From positions 1 to 46,272 of the forward strand of contig JADRCO010000168.1 in assembly GCA_021464525.1 (NCBI GenBank): a stretch of 46,272 nt of DNA, given 5' to 3'. The notes beneath the pieces were generated by a model. That model was not told where the DNA came from. It saw only the letters and a list, made by a program, of their open reading frames with translations, and searched no databases. The position numbers were made by a program, and so were the translations under genes. Every line of letters starts with the position of its first letter. Positions within the stretch are counted from its first letter, which is position 1. This DNA comes from Rhizophagus sp. LPA8_4_AMF. Taxonomy: Eukaryota > Glomeromycota > Glomeromycetes > Glomerales > Glomeraceae. Positions 1 to 11,283 of the stretch are shown here, in pieces.

Positions 1-546
1 ATATTTTCAGTTAAAATATGATTCTGAAAATATTTTTTATTAAAAAATTCATACCAAAAACAATTTCGGTAAGGAATCAAATTTGAAATCAAAAATGGAA
101 CCAAAATTAGATCTGAACCAGAAATTTAGAAATTTAATATGTGATTAGATGAATTAACAAGAACTAGTGAAATAGGAAATAGAGTAGTGTTTAAAGAATA
201 ATTGGCAATATTAACTGGAAGGATAAGATTTCTTATACTTGAAAAATCGATAATGATGTATATAGGATCAATTAAAGTTTAAATTTTCAGGTGGTTAAGT
301 ATATAATTAGTAAATTCTTCACTAATTGACAAAAATATTTGCATCACTAAAATTATCTCTGGTGGTATCAATTGAAATTTGTCTAGGCATAAATTTTGCA
401 ATTGATAGGATGTTTTTGTCTCTCTATTTTTTTGCAGGTTTCTACTTAAGAATAGTCATAGGTTCTAAAGATTCTTTTTAAAAAATTTCTAGTGCTGAGT
501 TCACTGAATATATTTAATTTAAAATGAATAATATTATATCTAGTAG

Positions 547-688
547 CAGTGTTGAATTTTGGATAGATTTTTAGGATTTGGTAAAGTTTTAAACAAGTTA
601 TGGATAAGTTTTGGATATATTAAAGCTGTCTAAAACCTGTCCAAACCCTATTTAAAACTGAAGGTTTTGGACAAACTTCCCAACACTG
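547..688. mobile_element. hAT-like MITE
   Basis: A 142-bp non-coding element starts CAGTGTTG and ends CAACACTG. These are perfect 8-bp terminal inverted repeats, with looser complementarity inside (TTTTGGA against TCCAAAA). It is flanked by TCTAGTAG at 539-546 and CCTAGTAG at 689-696, an 8-bp target duplication with one mismatch. Terminal CAGTG and 8-bp duplications are typical of the hAT superfamily. There is no room for a transposase, so this is a non-autonomous copy. Confidence 0.7.
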
Positions 689-1984
689 CCTAGTAGTATG
701 TTGGTATATATTTTTGTATAAAATATAAATAAAATTAAGTTTATTGGCTAATAGCTAATAGATGATGTTTTGCTTAAAAAAATTACTTTGAGGTGTTAAA
801 TTTTATTTTCTTTACTTTTTTTTTAAAAAATAAGTATCACAAAATTTTTCTAAGATAAATATTACATAAAACAATCATCATCCAATTAAATTTAATGATC
901 CAGAACAAGCGTCTAAACTATAGTTCAGGATAAGAATACTTGATACTGCACCAAATTACTGAATAATTTATATTTAACAGTCACTGTTTCTGGAATCAAG
1001 AACGTCAAATGGATTATTAATTAATATACAGCTTGTCAATCATTTTTTTACTATGATTTATTAATATATATTCAAATTTTTGGTTTTTTCGTCACATATA
1101 AACTTCAATTTTTATCTAATAAATATGCTAAAAAATTTTTTTTTTATTCTCTAAGTTTTAACTGACATATCAATATAATTTTCCAAGAGTTATTTATTAA
1201 TAATAAGTTTTAAAAGAATCTTTTCTTGAAGTTGGCTATTTTTTTGGTAAAGTACTAGAAATTTATAAATAAATAGAATATTTTACAAACTGTAAAAGCC
1301 TTTAAAATTATATTTTTAGATTGGTCGTTATCATATAAATATGATGTGGGAAAAGGATAATACATGTAATTAGAAATTTAAAAATTAAATTATTGATATT
1401 TTTTTAATAAATTATATTAAAAAGTTGAATGTGAAGTTTAGAAGTATCTGTAAACTAAATATTTTTTAGTTTTAACACTTATTATATAATAAAGAATTTA
1501 CTTTTTCAGCTATTTCTCAACAACGTATATATAAACTTCTAACCAAATTTTATAATAATATAACTATACTAATAGTTGATATGCCACATAAAAATCTTTT
1601 GAAAAAAACTAATATTGGCAGAAGGATCTCAGTTTAAAAGTGTTGTAAGGGATTTTAGTGACAAAGGATTTCTGTAAAACAAAATAATAAGTTTCTTTAT
1701 CGCATAGTTTGTTTTTTAATATAAATGCTATTTTACATTTTTTTCTTTGTTTGGGTTTTACAGGATATTTATTGAAAAATAGAAATATTTAATTTAAAAT
1801 AGAAAATATTTTATATTTTTTTATGTGTAATCACGTTAGAATTAAAATATTTGGATAGTTCTGTACTATAAACAATTATAATCAGAAATTCAAAGTAATT
1901 GATTTAGTAGCTAATTATTATGAATAAAATAATTTATATTATAATAATACAATAAAAAAAAATTTCATATATAATACCAAAAAT

Positions 1985-2240
1985 AAGGTCAATTTGCTCA
2001 AAAATATATGATGACTGTGTAAAATTTAACCCAATTTGCAAAAACTCAAAAATATGCATGACTTCAAGCTAAATATGAATCAATTTGCAAAAATCAAAAT
2101 TATAATTTTAGACTAAATTTGGCCAAATTTGCAAAAACTCATTTATGAATTATACATGAAATATTCAGGATCCTATTGTTCTCCTTTATTCACAAATATC
2201 TCAGCTTTTACTGATTAAATTTGCATATTTTTGAGCTTGT
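1985..2240. repeat. Degenerate AATTTGCAAAAA repeat
   Basis: A short motif recurs: AATTTGCTCAAAAATAT near 1992, AATTTGCAAAAACTCAAAAA near 2033, AATTTGCAAAAATCAAAA near 2086 and AATTTGCAAAAACTCA near 2128. A related TAAATTTGCATATTTTTGAG lies near 2216. Spacing is irregular. It looks like an old, eroded tandem repeat and not a gene. Confidence 0.4.
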
Positions 2241-2358
2241 CTGATACTAACCCTGATCTTAAAGTATATAGACAAAATAAGATCTTACAAAATAGTTCAC
2301 TAGATGCAAAAATATTAGAATTCAAAGATCAAGTACAAATTTTTGAATCATTGCTAGC

Positions 2359-2549
2359 CATCAGTAAGTTTTTTGAAGTCAGGATCCTTAGGGATTGATT
2401 TATAATAAAATTGATAAGAATTCCTAAAAAATCTTCCCTACTACTAGGGATTTAATAATAAATCTTTAATGAAAAATTTATAATCCCTAAAGAATCTGCT
2501 CTATTTACAAAAATCTTTAAAGATCCTAAGTCCAAAAAATTTACTGATG
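2359..2549. mobile_element. MITE-like inverted-repeat element
   Basis: The left end reads CATCAGTAAGTTTTTTGAAG and then TCAGGATCCTTAGGGATT. The right end, read on the other strand, is CATCAGTAAATTTTTTGGAC and then TTAGGATCTTTAAAGATT. The two termini are therefore alike over about 38 bases with a handful of mismatches. The 191-bp interior is non-coding. I see no clear target-site duplication, so the exact ends and the superfamily are uncertain. Confidence 0.55.
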
Positions 2550-2929
2550 AGGGTGGGAGATGATTCCAAAGTTATCTTTATATCATACTCAGGTTAGTCA
2601 GGTATATACTTTGAGATTCCAAAATTTTATATAATGATTATGGAGAAAGCTTCACTTCCTCATCACCTGAAAATACAAAAATCAAAGAGATGTTGTGACC
2701 ATCTGCCACCCACTATAGGCAAGAAAAGATTATTATTATATCGGGAAAAGTGACTATAAATTCATAATACTTCTCGATATTTAAGTCATTTGTAGAAGCA
2801 TCATTTATATCAATATGGTTGATGATATGTTGCTATGATAGAATTGTCTTATACTATAATTAGAAATTGAATTAATTAATAAAAAGATTATATTAAGGAA
2901 CATATTATGAATAAAGATTCTTTACTTAA

Positions 2930-4481
2930 TTAATAAAACTGATTAATAATAACCTTATTGTTCCTTGATCCCTCTCCATTCTTTATGATGAAAGGATTTT
3001 CATCATTGTCTTCATGAATCCCGGTATCCGACACGTCATGGCTGTTTGACTTTGAAGAGCAATGCAGATTAGAAACGAACTTATCACATCATATGACAAA
3101 CAAAACGAAAAAACATTACTGAAGAGGGAGTTGATGCTTCGGTGTCAAAAGAATTATCCACACTTTTATAGGATAGAGGGGGAGAACAATCGCAAAGGCT
3201 GGGAGGAGATGTAATAACAGGAGAAGCTTCTTCAGCTGGTCGTTTTTGGGGGATTTTCTAATTTTTCAGGATTCTTCAACGCTGACTTTAATGGACAGAA
3301 GCAAAATTAGAAATCTTTAATCTTGAGCTATGTATCTTGTTAAAGATACTCACAGGCTCTTGTTTTTTACCAGAATTACTTTTGCGATCAGATTCTAACG
3401 TGGGTTTTTGTATTGTATTTTCTTTAGTAAATTCTACAAAGCCATCAGAAACATGCTGATGGATCTTTGCTACTGATTCTGTATTGTTCCGTAATTGAGA
3501 AACCTGTAGCATATACATATCAAAATTATTTAGTACAGATAGCGCACTATAGCTAGAAAGTCGTGTATAAAAGAACAAAAAAAGTACCTTTATACGGTCA
3601 ATTTCGGCGAGATCAATTGTCTTCTGACTTTCAATCACTTCTAATTCCCGTTTGCTCTGATCACGAATCTCAAGCTGTTGAAAATATTCCATAGTTGTTC
3701 GTGAGGATTTCCATGTCTGATATCGTGAAACATGAAAGAAATGATTAAATTTAGCCAATAATACAAAAACAAAATTAAATCTCGTAGTTTTAAAAAAACA
3801 TAAAGGCCATAGCGAACAAATAGTCCAACACCGGTAACAAATAGTCCCTAGTGTGCTACAGGAGACCAAAGAGAAGAATAGACAAATAGTCAATCTTCCA
3901 GTTGACAAATAGTCCCTGGCTCAATCCAACATCTTTGTTATCTCTTCAGATTTGTAATAATAAAAAACAACAAATAGTCATCTAATAATGTATACAATCC
4001 TATCCCTACATGTACTATTTATTTATTTATATCACCTGAAAGTCCTCGTACAGTTTAGTTGCCTTCTGTCGTGTATCTTCATTAATGAGTACATTATTCT
4101 TGACTTTCCCAAGTCCCTTTTTTATATGGTCCAAGATTTCACTTTGTCTCCCTTAAGTAGATCACACGAGTCACACCAATCGACAAAGCCGTTGAGACTC
4201 CACAATTCTGGTGAGGTATTTTTCAGATTCTTCGGTAAGTTTCTTATTAAGTTCATTATTGATTTTGCCGAACCCCGCATTAACTTCTTCGTTAAGTTTA
4301 TCATTAAGTTCATTATTAAATCTGCCGAGCTCCGCAGTGAAAGAAGAATTAACGTCAGAAAGATGTGTGAAAATTTCGTTGGAGATTTTAGTATTAACTT
4401 CTGCGCTAAGCTTTTTGTTCATCCCTTTTCGATCTCCACAGTAATAGTTGTATTAATTTTTGCATCAAGTTCATTGGTCAT
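2930..4481 (-). CDS. Coiled-coil protein, 5' exon frame-disturbed
   Basis: Function not recognised. The 3' part is a clean spliced gene: exons 4036-4140 (at least), 3716-3588, 3503-3354, 3257-3120 and 3049-2930 (TAA). All introns are GT-AG in phase 0 and all complete exons are multiples of three. The central exons encode charged helix (EYFQQLEIRDQSKRELEVIE); the last two encode a Ser/Pro/Asp-rich tail (KRPAEEASPVITSPPS). The 5' part (4171-4481) repeats an Asn/Glu/Lys-rich unit such as NELNDKLNEEVN, which suggests a coiled coil. It needs a frame change after about 20 codons from the ATG at 4481, and it meets three in-frame stops at 4153-4173 before the frame reopens. It is either a decaying gene or an assembly error. 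A real start inside 4422 is an alternative. Confidence 0.5.
3816..3979. repeat. Five ACAAATAGTC decamers inside an intron
   Basis: ACAAATAGTC occurs exactly at 3816, 3837, 3882, 3905 and 3970, all in the same orientation. The gaps between starts are 21, 45, 23 and 65, close to 1, 2, 1 and 3 times 22. The array lies within the largest intron (3717-4035) of the minus-strand coiled-coil gene. It looks like an eroded tandem repeat of about 22 bp or an inserted element. Confidence 0.7.
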
Positions 4482-5630
4482 TTTAGTGACGTATACCAAG
4501 AAACAGGTATGTTAGATCACAAGTAGTTTTGCGTAATTTTTTACGATTTATTAGTATGATTTATCTCTAGTGAAGCTAAAGGTGAATCTACGTCCCTTTT
4601 ATACATTTTACAGTCAGTCCACGGCAAGGATCCCAAAAGAATCACCCATTAATGCTAGTATAATTAGAAGAGAGAACCCGCGTCGAAATACAGGACTGGA
4701 GTAATTGTGAGAATGATATCATGCCTACTCACTATTTCTGAAAAAAGAAATGTTAAGATCTAGTCTTGGCACCTGTACCTAAAGACGAAAAAAGTAGTGG
4801 TATACTATGGTAAGTATATGGAAAGCTTAAACTTTTTAACCATTATAAGAAGAATATTTGGTGCCATTGGAGTAATATTGCATTACAAAAGTCTCTCTTC
4901 TATCCGTCATATTTTTCTCAGTTTAATGTCAGGTGGAAATTATAAAGATGTATATGCTTAAGTAAAATAGAACAAGGTGATTACAGGTCAACTATTAAAA
5001 AAGATACTGCTATGGGCTATGGACAATAGTATGCAGGCATAGAAAGTACAATCTGAAAAAATGAAAGAAACACAATAATAGAGCATCAGAAACTAATGTC
5101 TTAAAATCAATTTATTTTCTTATTTTCAAATATAAATAAATTTATTCTTACATGTTATGGTTAAGACTTAAGAGGAGTACCAGACTGATTTTCATAAAAA
5201 AACAAAGCGGCTAATAAACCATAATTTCATATACTGCCCTTCCGAAATTTGAAACGCATGTCAGCATTAGAAGCATACATTTTGCGCCAAAAATACGCGT
5301 TATTGTTCGCTTAACATTATCACATTATAATAAACCCGGCAAAAGTTCCCAAAATTTTGTAAAAACTTACAGTAGGATCTTTTAGTAAAAATTATTCAAA
5401 TTTTGAATAATAAAGTCTCATATAGTGAAGCTACGAAGTAAAGTGATATTTAATTTGAACTATGCTCCCGCCAAAAAAGTTGTCCTATACCGAAGCGATT
5501 TTCCAATTTTTGATGAGAACCAAGACAATTTCCTATTTTATCAACTTAATCACGAGATCTGGCAAAATCTTTTTTAAAAAAAAATCGACCCAATTTTTTT
5601 TCCCCTGTTGATTTATACGTGTAAATAAGC
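4482..5630. other. Intergenic region upstream of NOP56
   Basis: This is the shared upstream region of the minus-strand coiled-coil gene and plus-strand NOP56. It shows no convincing ORF, RNA gene or repeat. A GC-richer patch near 5270-5340 (with TACGCG) and T-rich runs just before the NOP56 start may belong to its promoter, but I cannot define an element. Confidence 0.5.
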
Positions 5631-7910
5631 ATGGTACTTATAATTATATGTATTTATTATTTATTTGTTTTCTATTAAAGGTTCGAATTTTATTTTTAAA
5701 AGGTGAATTTCGTGCTTTTCGAAACTCCTTTTGGATATGCATTGTTTGAACGATTGCAAAGTGAAGAAATAGGCGTCAAACTTGAACAGGTTCAAAATTC
5801 TGTAGAAGATTTGGTAAAGTTTGGAAAAACTGTAAAACTTAAAGCTATCGCTCCTTTTAAAAATGCTGCTCACGCATTAGAGAATGCAAATGATATATCC
5901 GAAGGTTAGAACTCTTTTTCAAACGATATTTATTTTCATTATTTTCTTGACAATATGTACATTTTAATCTTAATGAATTTTAGGTGTTGTGAACGATTAT
6001 CTCAAAGAATTCTTAACATTGAATCTTTCACAGCCTGGTTTAAAAAAGAATAGTATAGTTTTAGGTATTGCAGACAAAAGTTTAGCTGGTTCGATCAAAA
6101 CTGAATTAGGATATAACTGTGATTATGGCGAACTTGTTATTGAACTTTTACGAGGCATTCGCCTCCATTCAGATAAAATGTTGAGTCAGCTGATAAAAGA
6201 TAATGATCTTGAGAAAGGTCGACTTGGGTTAGGTCATAGCTATTCAAGAGCCAAAGTCAAGTTCAATGTTAATCGAGCCGACAATATGATTATCCAGGCT
6301 ATATCATTGTTAGATCAACTGGATAAGGATGTGAATACATTTGCTATGCGTGTCAGGTAGTAATAAATTTTACTTTCTTAATTATTTTTAAATAATTATT
6401 TTTTAAAAATCTTTATTTTGTTAGGGAATGGTATTCATGGCATTTTCCAGAACTTGTTAAAATTGTTAATGATAATTATCAGTATGCCAAACTTGCCAAA
6501 TTTATCAAAAACAAGAGTGAACTGACTGAAGAACAATTGGATGGTCTTATTGAAATAACTGAGGATGAATCGAAGGCAAGACAAATTCTTGACGCAGCTA
6601 AATCATCAATGGGTACTGATATATCCGAATTGGACATGATTAATATAGTACATTTTACGGATCGAGTAATTGATTTAGCTAATTACCGAAAGCAAATGCA
6701 TGAATATTTATTGTCCAAGATGCATAACGTTGCTCCTAATTTATCAGCATTAATTGGTGAAATTGTTGGTGCTAGATTAATTTCACATGCTGGAAGTTTA
6801 ACAAACCTTTCAAAATATCCCGCTTCAACCGTACAAATTCTCGGTGCAGAAAAAGCTTTGTTTAGGTATAAATAAATTATTTTGCATAGTAAAAATTATT
6901 TTGTAATTAAAAAATTTAGAATAATTATTTGATATTCTAACAGGGCCCTAAAGACAAAAGGAAACACGCCAAAATATGGTCTATTATATCATTCCTCTTT
7001 TATCGGTCGCGCGGGAGCTAAAAATAAAGGCAGAATATCTCGATTTTTGGCAAACAAATGCACTATCGCTTCCCGGATCGACTGTTTTGCTGGTAATGTA
7101 ATTTATTATATTTTAACGTTAAATATATAACATGTCATTTTAATGTGGTTTCGATTATTTTCAAAAGATAAACCAACATCAGTATTTGGTGAAGCCTTGA
7201 AAAACCAGATTGAAGAGAGATTGAGTTTTTACGAACATGGTACAGCTGTTACAAAGAACATCGACGTAATTACTAAAGCAATTCAAGAGCTTGACGCAAT
7301 GGATGTTGATGAAGAAAACGATAAAAAAGCGGAAATAGTCTTGGGAAAACGCAAAGCATCGCCGGAATCGGAAGGAGTATCCCCTAAGAGACATAAAGAT
7401 TTGGGATCTGATGATGCGATGGATGAGGACGAAGATGAAAATGCTGAAGGTAAAAAGTCAACTAAAAAGAAAAAAAAGAAAAAAAAGAAAAAGAGTAATA
7501 CTGAAAAAACTCAAGAAACAACACCCAAAACTGCTGAATCTGAGAAGGAAACAAAAAATGATGATTCAAAATCGGAGGAAAAAGAAAAATTTGTTCTAGT
7601 AGTACCTTCAGAATTAGAATCTAGTAAAAAGAAAGATAAGAAGGAAGCGAATACTATTCAAGATACACCAAAATCTGATAAGAAAGAAAAGAAAGTAAAG
7701 AAAGGCGAAGAACCACTTACTCAAGAAACACCAAAATCTGATAAGAAAAAGAAAAAGAAAGATAAGAAAGAAGAAGTAACTATTAACGAAACACCAAAAT
7801 CTGAGAAGAAAAAGGATGAGAAAAATAAAGAAACGCCTAAATCTGACAAGAAAAAGCAAGATTCAACGGAAACATCTAAGTTAGACAAAAAGAAAAAGAA
7901 AAAAGTATAA
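5631..7910 (+). CDS. NOP56: NOP56, box C/D snoRNP core protein
   Basis: Nucleolar protein that, with NOP58, fibrillarin and SNU13, forms box C/D snoRNPs guiding rRNA 2'-O-methylation and early pre-rRNA processing. Six exons: 5631-5633, 5703-5904, 5984-6356, 6425-6865, 6944-7092, 7168-7910; 636 residues, all phases consistent. The NOP5NT domain (about 1-67) contains [13 protein letters not shown] and [20 protein letters not shown] helical region with [13 protein letters not shown] follows. The Nop domain ends near 340 with [18 protein letters not shown] and [14 protein letters not shown]. The tail (about 410-636) is low-complexity Lys/Glu with a recurring ETPKSDKK unit, as in other NOP56 tails but longer than yeast. 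The start is inferred: the only fitting first coding exon is a bare ATG followed by GTACTT, giving MVNFVLFE, close to human MVLLHVLFE. Confidence 0.93.
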
Positions 7911-9880
7911 TAAAATTTTTTTTTATTAGCTATATATCTTGTAATTAAAATTTCTTTGATTTAATAAATCAGTTTATTCAAAAATATAAAAAGTTCACAG
8001 GATGCACGAACTAGCCTACTCTAATACTCAAATATAATATTAAACTTGAAATTACACCTAATCTAAAATAAGAAACACATCCAGTTTCTAGTGTACTGTT
8101 ATAAAAATGGGATGGATCATAAAATGGGGCTATTTCTTTTTTAAGAAACATGATCTTATTATAGTTGGAACATAAATGGATATTGATAGTGTAGTGATCT
8201 ATTTCAAAAGAAGCAAAACCCTGAAAATATATTTGTTATAAGTCTTGCATGCATTTGCATGTATTAAATTAATAATCTGAACGATTGTTAATATTAATGA
8301 AATTCTTTTCATAATTTCACATGCTTGATGATAACAATTATAACGAAAGAAAACTTGGAAAATAATGGATGAGATAAATGAATTAATTTTTGTAATAAAA
8401 AATAATCATTTGACCTAAAATATAATTTAATATGTACTAAAATTTTGGCGTCAGTATTACATTTTGATTGAATTTTACTTTAATGTATATATGGAATAAT
8501 CATCGTTGTTAATCTTTTGACAGCAAATTAGTACAGTGGTATTTTTAAGTTGAAAACCATTACTTCAAAAAGAATAACATGATCATACATCATTTTTCAA
8601 CTACTACCTGATGTCAAATGTCAATGCGTATTTTAATCTTTTTGTTTTTTGCTTTTTTTAATATCTTATTTTTTATTATTTCGCTAGTTTAATGCTTTTT
8701 TCTCTTATGCATCAATTCTTTGGAGTACAATATCCTTAAATATTACAAAACTCTTGAACATCGAAATTACCCTATACCGATACGAGATGAATATTGAATT
8801 TTAATAATTAAAATGTAAAATCCTGAAACAGTCCATCACAAACATTTAAAACAAATTTTATTTGGATCTATTAATTTTATGTCATAATGCAATAATTAAC
8901 AAAAACATATTAAATTAGCATATTAAATTAGGCACTTATAATTTAAAAATAAAATAGAAGAATCCATTTACTAAAAAGTATACCTGATATAATTAAAAGA
9001 AAATTCTAGACATTTGAACGTAAAAAATGGGAAATAGAATAAAGTTATTGGAAAAAAATTAAAAATATCTGGAACAAAGAATATTAGAATTCTAATATAA
9101 CTAATACTGGAAAAGAGGTTACGATATGGCGTAATGTTAAGTAATGTTAGATTTACTCATCGCATGATTATGTTACATGTAATATATCATAATATTGTTG
9201 ATCAGTAGTTAGTATAATATTGTAAGTTGGTATCAAAGTCGTACAAAATGTCGGCAGTTTTCCTGTTTTTAAGTTTTATGTGTTCATATGACCGATATGA
9301 CCGAAATTTTTTATACAAAAATCTTAGATATTCCGTTCTTGTCAAACAAATAAAAAAAGTTTTTTCCAGTCTATGATTTGTGCATTCAAAAAAATATTAT
9401 ATAAAGTTTGTTATTTTATGCTAGTAGGCGGAGGAACTTAAAATTAGAGGTGCTGAAACTAAAAGTATGTAAGCAAACGCATTATCACAGAACCACTTAT
9501 AATTAATATTTCACATGACTACATTTGAAAATAGGTTTCATTTAAAGCATTTAAATATTTTAATCCCTGATTAACACTTCTTCTAAAAGAAAAAACTCTA
9601 TTAATTAAAAAAAAAATTTTATACGTAGTTTTGCATTGAATTAACTCAGTTTAATAATCATACAATTGAAATACTGTCTACGCGCGCTTACTTTGCATTA
9701 CTTCTTTTTGATCATTGTTCTCCTTCAGCCTAGGACTTCTTCATTTTTTCTATAAATATTCATAAATTAACAGAATAGTAAATATTTTCCCTTTTTCAAA
9801 TATAATTATTTTCAATTTCAAAATTTTTTATTTCAAAAAAAAAAAATTTTTTTCAAAAAACTGTAAAATAAGATATTAGG
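7911..9880. other. Intergenic region, NOP56 to PX gene
   Basis: About 2 kb of AT-rich DNA without a supported gene. A TATAAATA box at 9751-9758 lies about 125 bases before the PX gene ATG and is followed by a T/A-rich leader. Nothing else structured was seen. Confidence 0.55.
9751..9758 (+). promoter_or_regulatory. TATA box of the PX gene
   Basis: TATAAATA in a suitable place about 125 bases upstream of the ATG at 9881. In DNA this AT-rich such a match has limited weight. Confidence 0.35.
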
Positions 9881-11000
9881 ATGGCTGTTGTGTGTAAAAT
9901 ATTAAATAGTAGTATAACTGCTGGTGCTTCTGTAAAATATTTAATTACAAATGGAACATTGGACACTTTATCGCAAAGTATGTATTTCTACCTCTTTCAA
10001 CGCGATTTATTGCCTATAAATTGAATTTTTTATAATTTGATAAATTTTTTAATTTTTCATAATAGAACCCGTCGTATATGTAAATTCTAGTTGCAAGGTA
10101 ATTTATCTAAATGAATTGTCAAAATTATATTCTTTCTTTATATATAAAAAAAAATAATTGTGTTTTATTAGGTACATATTCCAGGTTGGACTACTAGAAT
10201 AGAATTGTTTGGATTGGGTCAATATGTTTCATATCAAATAGTTTGTAGGGTGAGTAAAAAAAAAAAAAAAAAATTTATTGATAATCAGAATCAGTTTTAC
10301 CCGATACTGATTATCGGATTTTTTTTTTTAGTTTTGGACAGAGGATGGAAATGTAAATAAAATTATTATTTATAAAAGGTATACAGATTTCTATAAATTA
10401 CATCAAAAACTTATAGGAAAATATGGTAGTGAAGTTTTACCTCCACTGCCTCAAAAACAATCTAAAGGTAAGTACATAATATTAAAATGATTTTAACATT
10501 ATCTTTCAGATTTTTATAAATAAAAAAAAAAATAATAATAAATTATCAGGAAGATTTGAAGAAGATTTTATTGAATTAAGAAGGGTGCGATTAGAAATAT
10601 ATCTTGCATGTTTAGCAAAATTTTATTATCCTGAATTAATGGCATTTTTAGATGGGAATAAAAAAGTATGTTTATTATTTATTACCAAATTTCTTTCTTA
10701 TATATATATATATATATATATATTACCTTTTATTAATTTATTATTATTATTATTTTTTTATAGGGAACAAAAGTTCAAACAGATGAAGACCGTAATTTAA
10801 TTCAAGATAGATTTGCGGCATTTAAAAGATATAATAACGAAAAACTATTAAAAAGTTGTTTGACGAGTAGTTCTAGACGATATAAAAGATTTCAAGTACA
10901 TTTTTCAACTGATGTTGTAGATAATGAAAAAGCTTCAAAAAATCCAAATAGTTTACAATTTATGAACCAAAATCCTGATATTACTGTTTATTACATGTAA
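9881..11000 (+). CDS. PX (phox) domain protein
   Basis: Predicted phosphoinositide-binding protein of 231 residues, probably peripheral on endosomal or plasma membranes. Six exons: 9881-9977, 10066-10097, 10172-10249, 10332-10467, 10550-10665, 10764-11000, with consensus donors (GTATGT, GTAAGT, GTGAGT) and matching phases. The PX domain spans about 44-150: it has the RYTDF motif (R85-F89, whose Arg normally contacts the 3-phosphate), the proline loop LPPLPQK (105-111), and the following helix RFEEDFIELRRVRLEIYL. The 80-residue C-terminus is basic then polar and matches nothing I recognise; no SH3, PB1 or BAR segment is evident. It resembles the PX domains of Bem1/p40phox-like scaffolds, but that is only a family-level likeness. 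Intron 5 carries a (TA)n run at about 10699-10722. Confidence 0.85.
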
Positions 11001-11283
11001 AATAAAAAATGTTTATTTTTTTTTTCATTACAATTCCTTTCGTATTATTTTTATATCATTTACTTAATAATCGTGTCAGATTATACGAGAAAAAAACTAT
11101 ATTTGTCTTGAATATGCTGTTAGGCTGTTACATTCATTATGATTCATTATGTTACAGTATACCGTTACCGATGTGGGTGATTTTGTGTGACATTTTATTC
11201 AATGATTATCTACATATAAATTGTAAAAAAAAAAAAATTTTTCTGCTCCTTTTTTTTTAACCGATTTCTTTCTTGAAATAAAC

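Larger units (their letters stand above)
1..2929. other. Gene-free AT-rich region
   Basis: No open frame here has coding character on either strand. The stretch is very AT-rich and holds the two inverted-repeat elements and the degenerate repeat listed separately. The first 33 bases form a perfect 10-bp inverted repeat (ATATTTTCAG at 1-10, CTGAAAATAT at 24-33) around a 13-base loop. It could be a chance hairpin or the cut end of an element that continues outside the window. Confidence 0.6.

Noticed and set aside
3988-4515. 175-codon open frame on the plus strand
   Set aside because: It is antisense to the coiled-coil exons, whose splice phases fit; its translation is a run of hydrophobic and Ser-rich shadow sequence.
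4595-4720. CAGTCAGTCCACGG near a TA as a transposon terminus
   Set aside because: No inverted partner was found within about 1 kb.
5634-7167. snoRNA genes inside NOP56 introns, as in animals
   Set aside because: The introns are 69-88 bases and I found no paired C (RTGATGA) and D (CTGA) boxes.
7411-7859. Frames in and opposite the NOP56 tail
   Set aside because: They are shadows of the Lys/Glu repeat in the real frame.
10699-10722. (TA)n tract as a transposon target or regulatory site
   Set aside because: A simple microsatellite inside a PX-gene intron; nothing ties it to an insertion.
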